NCBI RefSeq assembly: GCF_000956535.1
Contig: NZ_JYIY01000077.1
Span: 1-64,000, forward strand
Length of the DNA: 64,000 bases
From: Microbacterium ginsengisoli
GTDB lineage: Bacteria > Actinomycetota > Actinomycetes > Actinomycetales > Microbacteriaceae
Reading direction: 5' to 3'
In this document: positions 1 through 8,478 of the stretch, piece by piece
Position numbering within the stretch: position 1 is the first letter of the stretch
Layout: each line of letters starts with the position of its first letter
Notes under the pieces: generated by a model
What the model was told of the DNA's origin: nothing
Databases searched by the model: none
The model's input: only the letters and a program-made list of their open reading frames with translations
Made by a program: the position numbers and the translations under genes

Positions 1-318
1 GGTCTCCGCGACCGGCGCGGGGGCGGGCTCGGCAGCCGGAGCAGCGGCCTCGGGAGCGGGCGCCGCGGCGGGAGCCGCCGAACCGTCGCCGATCTTCGCG
101 AGGACCGCACCGACCTCGATCGTGTCGTCCTCCTGAACGAGGATCTCCTCGATCACACCGGCGACGGGCGAGGGGATCTCGGTGTCGACCTTGTCGGTCG
201 AGATCTCCACGAGACCCTCATCGACGGCCACCGTGTCCCCTACTTGCTTGAGCCAGCGGGTGACCGTTCCCTCGGTCACGCTCTCGCCGAGAGCGGGGAG
301 GACCACGGAAGTGCTCAT
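1..318 (-). CDS. sucB: Dihydrolipoamide acyltransferase (E2), N-terminal lipoyl domain, partial
   Basis: This is the N-terminal part of the E2 component of a 2-oxoacid dehydrogenase complex, which carries acyl groups on lipoyl-lysine arms between E1, E2 and E3. The visible residues are one complete lipoyl domain: it opens [20 protein letters not shown], and the lipoylation site is the Lys of [14 protein letters not shown], about residue 43. An Ala/Pro/Glu-rich swinging linker follows and runs off the left edge, so the catalytic domain is not seen. The ATG at 316-318 has a good AGGAG-type ribosome site. Lipoamide dehydrogenase lies 53 bases upstream on the same strand, so E3 and E2 are probably co-transcribed. 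Whether this E2 serves 2-oxoglutarate (sucB), pyruvate, or both, as in some actinobacteria, cannot be decided from this domain. Confidence 0.88.
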   Translation of the reverse strand, partial: MSTSVVLPALGESVTEGTVTRWLKQVGDTVAVDEGLVEISTDKVDTEIPSPVAGVIEEILVQEDDTIEVGAVLAKIGDGSAAPAAAPAPEAAAPAAEPAPAPVAET

Positions 319-371
319 GGGTGTTGCTCCTTCACGAATGCGGTGTGGTGTCTAGCTTAGTGACGCGTCGC

Positions 372-1745
372 TCACGCGACGTGCAGGGGCGAGCCCGCGA
401 GCGCGAGGAACGCCTCGCCGAGAGCCTCGCCCTGAGTGGGGTGTGCGTGCACGAACGGCGCGATGTCCTCGGGGTGGGCCTCCCAGCCCACGACGAGCTG
501 CGCCTCGGTGATGAGTTCGCCGACCCGATCGCCGACGAGATGGACTCCCACGACCGGCCCGTTCACGCGACGGACGACCTTCGCGACGCCGGACGTGCCG
601 AGGATGGTGCTCTTGGCGTTGCCCGCCAGGTTGTACTCGACGGTGGCGATCGCCTCTGCACCCCAGGTCTCCTTCGCCCGCTCCTCGGTGAGACCGACCG
701 ACGCGACCTCCGGGTGCGTGTAGATCACGCGGGGGATCGAGGCATCCGGGATCTGCGGCACCGTGCGTCCGTGGATGCGCTCCGCCACGGCGAGCCCGTG
801 CTGGAACCCGCGGTGGGCGAGCTGCAGCCCGGCGACGACGTCACCCGCCGCCCACACGCCCGGCACCGTGGTGCGCAGCTGGTCGTCGACGACGACGAAC
901 CCGCGCTCGAGCGCGACGCCGGCCTGCTCGAGTCCGAGGTCCGCGGTGTGCGGCGCGCGCCCGACAGCGACGAGCACGACGTCACCCTCGAGCACAGTGC
1001 CGTCCTCGAGCGTCACGGATGCCGCGTCCGCCGTCTCGGCGACGGTCGCGACGCGTACACCGAGGCGGGTTTGGATGCCCCGACGGCGGAAGGCCCGCTC
1101 CAACTGGGCGACAGAGGAGGCGTCCTCGGCGGCGACGAGGTGGTCGAGGGCTTCCACGATCGTGACCTCGGCGCCCAGGCTCCGCCAGGCGCTCGCGAAC
1201 TCCACACCGATGACGCCGCCGCCGAGCACGATCGCCCGCGCCGGCACGACGTCCGACGACAGTGCGGTCTCGCTGGTCCACACGCGCGGGCCGGGTTCGA
1301 TGCCCGGCAGCAGACGGGTATGCGATCCCGTCGCGATGACGACATGGGACGCTGCGTACGTGTCGTCGCCGACGGTGACGACGCGGTCGGGCCCGAGCAC
1401 GCCGTACCCGGCGACGACGGTGATGCCGTGACCCGCGATGAGGCCCTGCAGACCCTTGTGCTTGCCGGCGACGATCTTGTCGCGGAACGCGCGCGCGGCG
1501 GAGCCGTCGACGACGACCTCGCCGACCGAGACGCCCGCGGTCGACGCCGCATGTGCGACATCCGCGACCTCGGCCGTGTGCAGCAGCGCCTTCGTCGGCA
1601 CGCAGCCGCGGTGAAGGCAGGTGCCGCCGAGCTTGTCGGCCTCGACGATGACGACCGACGAGCCGAGCTCGCGGGCACGGATCGCCGCCGCGTAACCGGC
1701 GCTGCCGCCGCCGATGACGACGACGTCGACGGTGTGCGCGCTCAT
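372..1745 (-). CDS. lpdA: Dihydrolipoyl dehydrogenase (E3)
   Basis: This FAD enzyme reoxidises dihydrolipoamide with NAD+ and is the E3 subunit shared by 2-oxoacid dehydrogenase complexes. The 457-residue length fits the family. An N-terminal FAD-binding GGGSAG lies at residues 12-17. The redox-active disulfide is in GGTCLHRGCVPTKALLH (Cys43/Cys48), the version usual in actinobacterial Lpd. The NAD-binding glycines are in VLGGGVIGVEFAS, and the C-terminal catalytic His-Glu pair is in HAHPTQGEALGE. Its ATG overlaps the stop of the upstream aminopeptidase by four bases, and E2 follows downstream, so pepA-lpdA-E2 reads as one minus-strand unit. Confidence 0.96.
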   Translation of the reverse strand: MSAHTVDVVVIGGGSAGYAAAIRARELGSSVVIVEADKLGGTCLHRGCVPTKALLHTAEVADVAHAASTAGVSVGEVVVDGSAARAFRDKIVAGKHKGLQGLIAGHGITVVAGYGVLGPDRVVTVGDDTYAASHVVIATGSHTRLLPGIEPGPRVWTSETALSSDVVPARAIVLGGGVIGVEFASAWRSLGAEVTIVEALDHLVAAEDASSVAQLERAFRRRGIQTRLGVRVATVAETADAASVTLEDGTVLEGDVVLVAVGRAPHTADLGLEQAGVALERGFVVVDDQLRTTVPGVWAAGDVVAGLQLAHRGFQHGLAVAERIHGRTVPQIPDASIPRVIYTHPEVASVGLTEERAKETWGAEAIATVEYNLAGNAKSTILGTSGVAKVVRRVNGPVVGVHLVGDRVGELITEAQLVVGWEAHPEDIAPFVHAHPTQGEALGEAFLALAGSPLHVA

Positions 1746-3199
1746 GCGCGGGTGCCGATCAGCTCGATGAGGCTCCGCACCGTCGCGGCGGTAGGGCCCT
1801 TGTCGGTGAAGCCGTATCCGCCGCCCTTGTTCATGCCGACACCGGCGATGTCGAGGTGCACCCAGGGAATGCGAGGGGCGTCGTCGGCATCCGAGAGACG
1901 TCCGACGAAGCGGCGGAGGAAGAGGCCCGCGAACAGCGACCCGCCCGCCGGGTCGCCGATCTTCGCGTTCACGAGGTCGGCGATCGGGGAGTCGAGCTCG
2001 TCCTCCATGTGGTCGGGGAGCGGCAGCGGCCAGGCCAGCTCGGAGACCCGCTCTGCGGCGGCGAGATAGGCCGCAACGGCGCCCTCCTCACCCATGACGC
2101 CGGTGTGGCGGGTGCCGAGTGCGGTGGTGATCGCCCCGGTGAGAGTCGCGACGTCGACGATCAGGTCGGGGTTCTCGCGGCTCGCCGCGACGAGGCCGTC
2201 CGCGAGCACGAGGCGACCCTCGGCATCGGTGTTCAGCACCTCGACGGTCTGGCCGTCGGCGATGCGCAGAACGTCGCCCGGACGCGTGGCGCTGCCCGAG
2301 GGCATGTTGTCGGCGATGCAGAGCCACGCGGTCACGCGCACCGGAACCGCGAGGCGCGCGGCCGCACGGGCCACGGCGAGCACTGTCGCGGCTCCGCACA
2401 TGTCGTACTTCATGCCGACCATGGACCCGGCAGGCTTCAGCGAGAGACCGCCGGTGTCGAAGGTGATGCCCTTGCCGACGAGGGCGACGTGCCCCGTCGC
2501 GTCGGCGGGGGAGTAGTCCACCCTCACGAGGCGCGGCGGGCGCACCGAGCCCTGTCCGACGCCGAGGATGCCGCCGAAGCCGCCCGCCCGCAGTGCGTCC
2601 TCGTCCCAGACGGTCACCTCGACGGGGAGCCCCTCGACGGCGGCGCGCGCCGCGTCGGCGAGATCGGCGGGGCCGAGCCACTCGGCCGGCGTCGTGACGA
2701 GGTCCTTGACGAGAGCGGATGCCTCGCCCACCGCCGCGGCGAAGGCGGCATCGTCATCCGTGCCCGGGGCCGCGATGAGCACACGGTTCGCGCGGACTCG
2801 CCCCGGCGCGTTCTTCTTGTAGCCGTCGAAGCGGTATCCCCCGAGGGTCGCGCCTTCGGCGATCGCGCGGGCGTGCGCGGCGGTGCCGCCGAGAGGCACG
2901 ATCGCGACCGTCTCGAATCCGGTGAGGGTGCGAATGCCGGCGCCGGCCGCGAAACGGGATGCCGCGGCATCCGCGCCGTCGCCGACCGCGACGACCGCGG
3001 CGGGGAGCGAGACGAGTTCCGGCACGCTCACCCGGGTGACGGCGCCTGCGCTGCGCGAGGCGCCGACCGCGTCGGCCGCGGCGCGCACAGACGTGCTCGC
3101 ATCGTCGGCGGGATCACCCCAGGGAAGGAGGAACAGCACCGCGTCCGCGGCGATCTCGGTGGTCGGCTGGTCGGTGAACTCGAGAACGGGGTACGGCAT
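1742..3199 (-). CDS. pepA: Leucyl aminopeptidase, M17 family
   Basis: A cytosolic two-metal aminopeptidase that releases N-terminal residues from peptides. The 485-residue length is typical. The M17 catalytic core is intact: the metal and active-site lysine segment VGKGITFDTGGLSLKP and the signature NTDAEGRLVLADGL. The N-terminal half is the usual less conserved macro-like domain. The ATG at 3197-3199 lies exactly six bases from a TAGGAT hexamer on the minus strand, so the transcript is probably leaderless. Its 3' end overlaps the lpdA start by four bases. Confidence 0.95.
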   Translation of the reverse strand: MPYPVLEFTDQPTTEIAADAVLFLLPWGDPADDASTSVRAAADAVGASRSAGAVTRVSVPELVSLPAAVVAVGDGADAAASRFAAGAGIRTLTGFETVAIVPLGGTAAHARAIAEGATLGGYRFDGYKKNAPGRVRANRVLIAAPGTDDDAAFAAAVGEASALVKDLVTTPAEWLGPADLADAARAAVEGLPVEVTVWDEDALRAGGFGGILGVGQGSVRPPRLVRVDYSPADATGHVALVGKGITFDTGGLSLKPAGSMVGMKYDMCGAATVLAVARAAARLAVPVRVTAWLCIADNMPSGSATRPGDVLRIADGQTVEVLNTDAEGRLVLADGLVAASRENPDLIVDVATLTGAITTALGTRHTGVMGEEGAVAAYLAAAERVSELAWPLPLPDHMEDELDSPIADLVNAKIGDPAGGSLFAGLFLRRFVGRLSDADDAPRIPWVHLDIAGVGMNKGGGYGFTDKGPTAATVRSLIELIGTRA

Positions 3200-3269
3200 G
3201 ACTTCATCCTAGGTACGCCCAGGGCGAAGCGTCCGGCCCACCCCCTCGTCCGGCTCCTAGCATGGAGTC
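3200..3269. promoter_or_regulatory. Divergent leaderless promoters for pepA and the PAC2 gene
   Basis: The 70 bases between the divergent genes hold one TANNNT hexamer per direction. TAGGAT on the minus strand (3206-3211) is six bases from the pepA ATG. TAGCAT on the plus strand (3258-3263) is six bases from the ATG at 3270. No clear -35 box is seen. The spacing places the first transcribed base at the start codon in both directions. Confidence 0.6.
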
Positions 3270-4199
3270 ATGCCCTTCGACGCTCCTCTGTACGACGCCG
3301 CGGACGACGCGCCGGAGGTGCCGCACGGCCTTCCGCTCGTGATCGCGTTCACCGGTTTCACCGATGCGGGATCGGCGGCATCGCAGGTCATCGACCACCT
3401 GCGCGAGGCGGGGGACCTGCAGACAGTGCTGCGCTTCGAGAACGACGTGCTGCTCGACTATCGCGCCCGCAGGCCGATCGTCGTGTTCGACGAGGACCAC
3501 CTGTCCGACTACCGTCCGCCGCGGCTCGAACTGTCGCTCGGACGCGACACCCTCGGACAGCGGTTCCTGCTGCTGTCGGGATACGAACCGGACTTCGCCT
3601 GGGAGGCTTTCGCGTCCTCCGTCACCGAGGCTGCGCACGCCCTCGGCGTCTCGGGCGTGACCTGGGTGCACGCGATCCCCATGCCCGTGCCGCACACGCG
3701 GCCCCTCGGCGCGACCGTGTCGGGCACCCGACCAGACCTGACGGCGGCGCATTCGGTGTGGAAGCCCCGCACGCAGGTACCCGCCACCATCGGGCACCTG
3801 CTCGAGTACCGCTTCGCCGAGGCGGGAGCGAAGATCGCGGGGTTCGTGCTGCTCGTACCTCACTACCTCGGCGACGCCGAGTACCCCGCCACCGCCATCG
3901 CCGCCTTCGACAGCATCACGCTCGCCACAGGTCTCGTGTTCGACGTCGAGTCCCTCCGGCAGGAGAACGAGGCGTTCGTCGCGAAGGTCGCCGAGCAGAT
4001 CGAGCAGAGTGACGAGCTCGGCACCATGCTGTCAGGCCTCGAGGAGCGCTACGACGCCTATATGGCGGGAGCGACGCAGGCCACTCCGCTGATCCACCAG
4101 GGCGATCTGCCGAGCGCCGACGAGCTCGCCGCCGAGCTCGAGCGCTTCCTCGCGTCACGCCCGGGCGACGACGACCGGCGCGCCGGCCCGTTCTCTTGA
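3270..4199 (+). CDS. PAC2 family protein (proteasome assembly chaperone-like)
   Basis: A 309-residue protein of the PAC2 family, related to eukaryotic proteasome assembly chaperone 2; its role in actinobacteria is not established. The start has the family pattern IAFTGFTDAGSAASQ near residues 23-37, where the chain enters a purine-phosphorylase-like fold. Further conserved stretches are VWKPRTQVPATIGHLLEYR and VPHYLGDAEYPATA. The C-terminus (EQIEQSDELGTMLSGLEERYD) looks helical, as in the family. No signal peptide or membrane segment is seen, so it should be cytosolic. Microbacteriaceae generally lack a 20S proteasome, so a proteasome role here would be unexpected. Confidence 0.85.
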   Translation: MPFDAPLYDAADDAPEVPHGLPLVIAFTGFTDAGSAASQVIDHLREAGDLQTVLRFENDVLLDYRARRPIVVFDEDHLSDYRPPRLELSLGRDTLGQRFLLLSGYEPDFAWEAFASSVTEAAHALGVSGVTWVHAIPMPVPHTRPLGATVSGTRPDLTAAHSVWKPRTQVPATIGHLLEYRFAEAGAKIAGFVLLVPHYLGDAEYPATAIAAFDSITLATGLVFDVESLRQENEAFVAKVAEQIEQSDELGTMLSGLEERYDAYMAGATQATPLIHQGDLPSADELAAELERFLASRPGDDDRRAGPFS

Positions 4200-4380
4200 G
4201 CGGGGAATGCGCCTGAGCGCACCGATGTTGCCACAGGGAAGACCGCGAGGCGAGGACGCCGACGCGGGTATGAGACAATGAGGGACCGACCCGTTGTCGA
4301 TCCGGTTGCGAACAGCACTGGACTTGACAAGGGTCTTACCTCTGTCCGAGGGAGGGAACGCCCTCGGTGAAAGGCGAAAC
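4200..4380 (+). promoter_or_regulatory. Leader region of the primary sigma factor gene with a hairpin near the ribosome site
   Basis: A 181-base non-coding stretch. A perfect seven-pair hairpin (CCGAGGG / CCCTCGG, 4346-4352 and 4361-4367) ends just before the GAAAGG ribosome site of rpoD. A TTGACA lies at 4324-4329 but has no TANNNT partner at the usual spacing. A possible -10, GACAAT, occurs near 4274. The hairpin could affect translation; this is inference. Confidence 0.4.
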
Positions 4381-5781
4381 GTGACTCCAGCCACCAAGAC
4401 CGGAACCCGATCGCGCGCGACCACGAAGGCTGCGGACGCCGCCGACGAGACGGCCGTCGTCGACGAGACGGATGCCGCGGCGACGGAGCCCGCGACGAAG
4501 ACCCGCGCGACGGCGAAGCCCGCAGCAAAGAAGGCCGCGCCCGCCAAGAAGGCGCCTGCGAAGAAGTCGACCGCGAAGCCGAAGGACGACGAGTTCGACG
4601 AGGACGAGGACGAGGACGACGTCGAGATCGACGAGGAGCTCGACGACTCCGCCGATGACGGCGACGAGTCGGACGACAGCGACGGCGACGACACGCCCAC
4701 GGCGAAGAAGAAGACGGATGCCGCGGCATCCGACGACGCCGACGACGATGCGGAAGACGACGACGAAAAGAAGCCCGCGTTCAGCGAGCCGCTTCCGACG
4801 GGCGCGATCGTCATCTCGTCGAGCGACGAGGACGACGTCCCGGTCTACTCGACGCAGATCACCGGTGCGACCGCCGACCCGGTCAAGGACTACCTGAAGC
4901 AGATCGGCAAGGTGCCGCTGCTGAACGCGGCCGAAGAGGTCGAGCTCGCGATGCGCATCGAGGCGGGTCTGTTCGCCGAGGAGAAGCTCTCGGGCATGTC
5001 GGCCGCCGACAAGGCCGGCCAGACGGGCCTCGACCTGCAGTGGGTCGCCCGTGACGGTCAGCGCGCGAAGAGCCACCTGTTGGGCGCGAACCTGCGTCTG
5101 GTCGTGTCGCTCGCGAAGCGCTACACCGGGCGCGGCATGCAGTTCCTGGACCTCATCCAGGAGGGCAATCTGGGCCTCATCCGCGCCGTCGAGAAGTTCG
5201 ACTACACCAAGGGCTTCAAGTTCTCGACGTATGCGACGTGGTGGATCCGTCAGGCGATCACCCGCGCGATGGCCGATCAGGCGCGCACGATCCGCATCCC
5301 CGTGCACATGGTCGAGGTCATCAACAAGCTCGCCCGCGTGCAGCGGCAGATGCTGCAGGACCTCGGTCGCGAACCCACGCCCGAGGAGCTGAGCCGCGAG
5401 CTCGACATGACCCCCGAGAAGGTCATCGAGGTGCAGAAGTACGGCCGTGAGCCGATCTCGCTGCACACGCCGCTCGGTGAGGACGGCGACAGCGAGTTCG
5501 GCGATCTGATCGAGGACACCGAGGCGGTGGTCCCGGCCGACGCGGTGGGCTTCACCATGCTGCAGCGTCAGCTCGAGTCGCTCCTCGACTCGCTCAGCGA
5601 GCGCGAGGCGGGCGTGATCCGCATGCGGTTCGGTCTCGGCGACGGCCAGCCGAAGACCCTCGACCAGATCGGCGACACGTTCGGCGTCACGCGCGAGCGC
5701 ATCCGTCAGATCGAGTCGAAGACGATGGCGAAGCTGCGTCATCCGTCGCGGTCGCAGTCGCTGCGCGACTACCTCGAGTGA
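4381..5781 (+). CDS. rpoD: Primary RNA polymerase sigma factor (RpoD/SigA/HrdB type)
   Basis: Housekeeping sigma-70 factor of 466 residues. The GTG at 4381 is chosen because GAAAGG sits seven to eight bases upstream and the product starts [12 protein letters not shown] as in relatives; an upstream ATG at 4294 is less likely. The first 140 or so residues are a low-complexity tail with an Ala/Lys block ([17 protein letters not shown]) followed by a very acidic block. Region 1.2 follows ([16 protein letters not shown]), then region 2 ([20 protein letters not shown] and [20 protein letters not shown]), region 3, and region 4 with the -35-binding helix-turn-helix [20 protein letters not shown]. 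Seven bases separate it from the MurT-like gene, so sigma factor and cell-wall genes are probably co-transcribed. Confidence 0.97.
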   Translation: MTPATKTGTRSRATTKAADAADETAVVDETDAAATEPATKTRATAKPAAKKAAPAKKAPAKKSTAKPKDDEFDEDEDEDDVEIDEELDDSADDGDESDDSDGDDTPTAKKKTDAAASDDADDDAEDDDEKKPAFSEPLPTGAIVISSSDEDDVPVYSTQITGATADPVKDYLKQIGKVPLLNAAEEVELAMRIEAGLFAEEKLSGMSAADKAGQTGLDLQWVARDGQRAKSHLLGANLRLVVSLAKRYTGRGMQFLDLIQEGNLGLIRAVEKFDYTKGFKFSTYATWWIRQAITRAMADQARTIRIPVHMVEVINKLARVQRQMLQDLGREPTPEELSRELDMTPEKVIEVQKYGREPISLHTPLGEDGDSEFGDLIEDTEAVVPADAVGFTMLQRQLESLLDSLSEREAGVIRMRFGLGDGQPKTLDQIGDTFGVTRERIRQIESKTMAKLRHPSRSQSLRDYLE

Positions 5782-5788
5782 GCCCCGC

Positions 5789-7084
5789 ATGACGTTCCGC
5801 GCGAAGTACGTCCCCGCGGTCGCCGTCGGCAAGCTCGCCCGATTCGCCACGCGCCTGCGCGGCGGCGGATCGGCGTTCCCGGGGTACGTCGCCAACCGGC
5901 TCGCACCCACGCTGCTGTCGAGCATCGCTGCGCAGTTCCCGGCGGGCGTCGTGTTCGTGCTGGGGTCGAACGGCAAGACCACGACGACGCACATGATCAG
6001 TGAGGTGTTGCGGGCGCACGGTCTGCGGGTGTTCACGAACCCCACCGGTGCGAACCTGCCGCAGGGCGTCACGAGCGCGTTCCTCGCGGATGCGACCCTG
6101 TTCGGTCGAGTGCGGGCTGATGTCGCGGTGCTGGAGGTCGACGAGGGCTATGCGGCCGACCTTGCCGACATCCTCTCGCCGCGGGTGATCGTTGCGCTGA
6201 ACGTGCAGGTCGACCAGCTGTACCGGTTCTACGAGACCGAGCGGGTCGCCGACATGATGCTGGATGCCACGACCCGCGCCAGCGTGCGCGTGGTGACCAA
6301 CCGCGACGACCCGTACCTCAGCAAGATCGATCCGTCGACGCTGCGCGCGCCGGTGTCGTTCTTCGGCGCCTCGGATGAGGTCGTCGCCGCGTCGGCTCAC
6401 GGCCTGAACAACGCCGCCGACACTCGAAGCGGAACCGCGCAGGCGATCCGCCATGAGGCGGAGAGCGAGGTCACCGCGGTCTCCGGACGCGAGGTGGAGA
6501 TCTCCCTCGAGGGGCGGAGCATCCCGGTCCGCCTTCCCGCGCGCGGCCTGCACTACGCGGTCGATGCGGCGGCGGCGGTCAGCGCCGCCCGTCACGTGCT
6601 CGGCGACGCCTTCCGGCCCGAGGCCGCGCAGGCCGGCTTCGCCGCGATGGCCCCGGCCTACGGACGCGGCGAGGTCATTCCGCTGCGTCGCGATCCGGCG
6701 GGCGAGCTGGTGGAGTTCGTGATGTTCAAGAACGGCCCGAGCCTGCAGCTGAACATCGACGCGCTCGACGGCACGCCCGAGCGGCTGCTGTTCGCGATCG
6801 ACGAGGGCACGCCCGACATCTCCTGGCTCTACGACGTCGACCTCTCGGCCTTCGACCATGTCGATGTGATCACGGGGGAGAAGGCCCACCAGATCGCCAC
6901 GCGCTTCGCCTACGCCGGAATCCCGATCGGGGTCGTCGAACCCGACCTCGAGAAGGCCGTCGAGATCATGCGGTCGTTCCCGGTGACGGCGTCCGGCCGT
7001 CAGAACTGGTTCGTCAACTACGAGCTCATGATGATCGGACGTCGCGTGCTCGGTCACGGAGACCAGGAGATCGCCCGCCGATGA
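5789..7084 (+). CDS. MurT-like Mur ligase without zinc-ribbon cysteines
   Basis: A 431-residue homologue of MurT, the ligase half of the MurT/GatD enzyme that amidates the alpha-carboxyl of D-Glu in lipid II. The Mur ligase ATP site is intact (GSNGKTTTTHM, residues 59-69), with the family segments FTNPTGANLPQGVTSAF and VLEVDEGYAADL. The C-terminal DUF1727-type domain has FVMFKNGPSLQLNID and SWLYDVDLSAFD, where Asp349 sits at the catalytic position known in MurT. The protein contains no cysteine, so the Cys4 zinc ribbon of characterised MurT proteins is absent. It overlaps the GatD-like gene by four bases. Together with the dead glutaminase next door, this suggests it joins something other than glutamine-derived ammonia to D-Glu, perhaps glycine or another bridge amino acid. 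That is inference. Confidence 0.85.
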   Translation: MTFRAKYVPAVAVGKLARFATRLRGGGSAFPGYVANRLAPTLLSSIAAQFPAGVVFVLGSNGKTTTTHMISEVLRAHGLRVFTNPTGANLPQGVTSAFLADATLFGRVRADVAVLEVDEGYAADLADILSPRVIVALNVQVDQLYRFYETERVADMMLDATTRASVRVVTNRDDPYLSKIDPSTLRAPVSFFGASDEVVAASAHGLNNAADTRSGTAQAIRHEAESEVTAVSGREVEISLEGRSIPVRLPARGLHYAVDAAAAVSAARHVLGDAFRPEAAQAGFAAMAPAYGRGEVIPLRRDPAGELVEFVMFKNGPSLQLNIDALDGTPERLLFAIDEGTPDISWLYDVDLSAFDHVDVITGEKAHQIATRFAYAGIPIGVVEPDLEKAVEIMRSFPVTASGRQNWFVNYELMMIGRRVLGHGDQEIARR

Positions 7085-7827
7085 CTCTGCGCCTCGTCCA
7101 GCTCTATCCGACCCTGCTCGGCATCTCCGGCGACGCCGGAAACGTCGAGGTGCTCGCGACCCGCGCGCGTCTCGCCGGGTTCGAGGTCGAGGTCGTCACC
7201 GTCGAACCCGGCGACACCGCGCCGGGCGAGGCCGACCTGATCGTCATCGGCAACGGACCCCTCTCCGCGATCCGCACCGTCGAATCCGACCTTCGTGCCC
7301 GCGCCGGCTGGCTGCGCACCGCGGTCGAGAACGGATGCCCCGTGCTCGCCGTCGGCGGCGGTGCGGAGCTGCTCGCCGAGCAGATCACCCTCACGGACGG
7401 CTCCCGTCTCGACGGGCTCGGCCTCGTTCCGGCGCGGGTCGCCCGCACGCGAGAGCGTCGTGTCGGCTACGTCGTCGCTGACACGGCCGACGGACGGCTC
7501 GTCGGCTTCGAGGACCATGCCTCGCTGTGGTCGCTCGATGACCCCGCCCTCGCGTACGGAACGGTGCTCGCGGGCAGCGGCGGCGTCGACGGCGGCCACG
7601 AGACCGTGCGCGCCGGCAGCGTCGTCGCAACGAACCTGCAGGGCCCGGTGCTTCCGCTGAACCCCTGGCTCGCCGACCTGCTGCTCACCGCAGCGACAGC
7701 CCGTCGCGCTCTCACGTACTCGACCGGCGACGCGCACGCCGCGATCGACGCCCACGCCGACGCCGCCCGTGCCGAGATCGAGCGCCTGGCCTCCGGCAAG
7801 CGGTTCACGGCCATCCAGCTGCGATAG
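7081..7827 (+). CDS. GatD-like protein with glutaminase Cys and His replaced
   Basis: A 248-residue homologue of GatD, the class I glutaminase partner of MurT. The fold pattern is clear: it starts LRLVQLYPTLLGISGDAGNV, and has IVIGNGPLSAIRTVESDL and ATNLQGPVLPLNPWLADLLL. The nucleophile elbow normally reads LAICGG; here it is LAVGGG, with Gly92 in place of Cys. The catalytic His of the usual YLHGP motif is Gln187 in NLQGP. Both members of the catalytic dyad are therefore gone while the rest is well kept, so it probably acts as a non-glutaminase structural or regulatory subunit of the MurT-like ligase. It overlaps MurT by four bases and lies three bases before the next gene. Calling it a decaying gene is unlikely given its intact frame and tight operon packing. 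Confidence 0.83.
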   Translation: MTLRLVQLYPTLLGISGDAGNVEVLATRARLAGFEVEVVTVEPGDTAPGEADLIVIGNGPLSAIRTVESDLRARAGWLRTAVENGCPVLAVGGGAELLAEQITLTDGSRLDGLGLVPARVARTRERRVGYVVADTADGRLVGFEDHASLWSLDDPALAYGTVLAGSGGVDGGHETVRAGSVVATNLQGPVLPLNPWLADLLLTAATARRALTYSTGDAHAAIDAHADAARAEIERLASGKRFTAIQLR

Positions 7828-7830
7828 GCC

Positions 7831-8478
7831 ATGACCCACGATGCTGCTCCCGTCGCCCGCATCAGCGTGGCGGCGATCGTCGCGAACGTCCGAGGGGCCG
7901 CGGCGTCCGCCCCGCTCGTCGATCTTCGCCACGACGCCTACGGCCACGGGGTCGACGCCGTCGCGACCGCACTGCTGTCCGAGACCGACGCGACCCTGCT
8001 CGTCGATGACGCGACGACCTTCGGCGACCGCGTGGTGCGCGCGGGGGAGCCGGCGGTGAGCCCGGCGGTGACCTACGGCTGGGTCGACGGCGTGCCGGCG
8101 ATGACGCTCGTCGGCACCGTTCTCAGCACGAAGCGACTGCTGACCGGTGAAGGCGTGTCCTACGGCTACCGATTCCGCGCCCCCGCGGACACGCGCGTCG
8201 CTCTGGTGACGGGCGGCTACGCACAGGGAGTCGTGCGCAGTGCGGGAGGTGCGGCATCCGTGTCCCTCGGCCATGCGCGGCGCCCGATCGTGGGGCGCGT
8301 CGCCATGGATGTCTGCGTCATCGACATCGGCGACGCCGACATCGCGCGCGGCGATGAGGCGGTGTTCTTCGGTCGCGGCGGCGACACCGTGGCGCACTGG
8401 GCAGCGGTCACGGCACTCCGGCCGTCGGAGATCGTCACCGCCGTGGGACTCCACACCCGGCGCGAGGCGGTGTCATGA
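7831..8478 (+). CDS. Alanine racemase-like protein reduced to the C-terminal domain (catalytic Tyr subunit)
   Basis: A 215-residue relative of alanine racemase with most of the PLP barrel missing. The N-terminus keeps the first helix pattern (ISVAAIVANVRGA) and a degenerate PLP motif DLRHDAYGHG, in which the PLP lysine is Arg33. After about 60 further residues it passes straight into the C-terminal beta domain. There the motif GEGVSYGYRFRAP carries the catalytic Tyr (Tyr111), and GRVAMDVCVIDI carries the conserved Met-Asp. Alone it should not bind PLP covalently. The next gene, overlapping by four bases, encodes the complementary part. In alanine racemase the Tyr acts on the PLP site of the partner subunit, so this protein could supply the Tyr in trans. 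The physiological substrate is unknown. Confidence 0.8.
   Translation: MTHDAAPVARISVAAIVANVRGAAASAPLVDLRHDAYGHGVDAVATALLSETDATLLVDDATTFGDRVVRAGEPAVSPAVTYGWVDGVPAMTLVGTVLSTKRLLTGEGVSYGYRFRAPADTRVALVTGGYAQGVVRSAGGAASVSLGHARRPIVGRVAMDVCVIDIGDADIARGDEAVFFGRGGDTVAHWAAVTALRPSEIVTAVGLHTRREAVS

Noticed and set aside
321..2069. A 582-codon plus-strand open frame opposite lpdA and pepA
   Set aside because: It is antisense to two clear genes, Arg/Asp-rich, has no family pattern, and results from GC-rich codon bias.
1856..4012. A 718-codon open frame crossing the pepA/PAC2 boundary
   Set aside because: It runs through a divergent promoter and both genes in the wrong frame; composition is Arg/Gly/Ala noise.
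4324..4329. TTGACA as -35 box of rpoD
   Set aside because: No TANNNT hexamer lies 16-18 bases downstream, so it cannot be paired with a -10 box.
4336..6072. A 578-codon minus-strand open frame opposite rpoD
   Set aside because: It lies against the sigma factor and the MurT-like start; Leu/Arg/Asp-biased composition is that of a mirror frame, with no domain visible.
7081..7827. GatD-like gene as a decaying pseudogene
   Set aside because: The frame is intact, overlaps its neighbours, and only the two catalytic positions are changed while structural motifs are kept.
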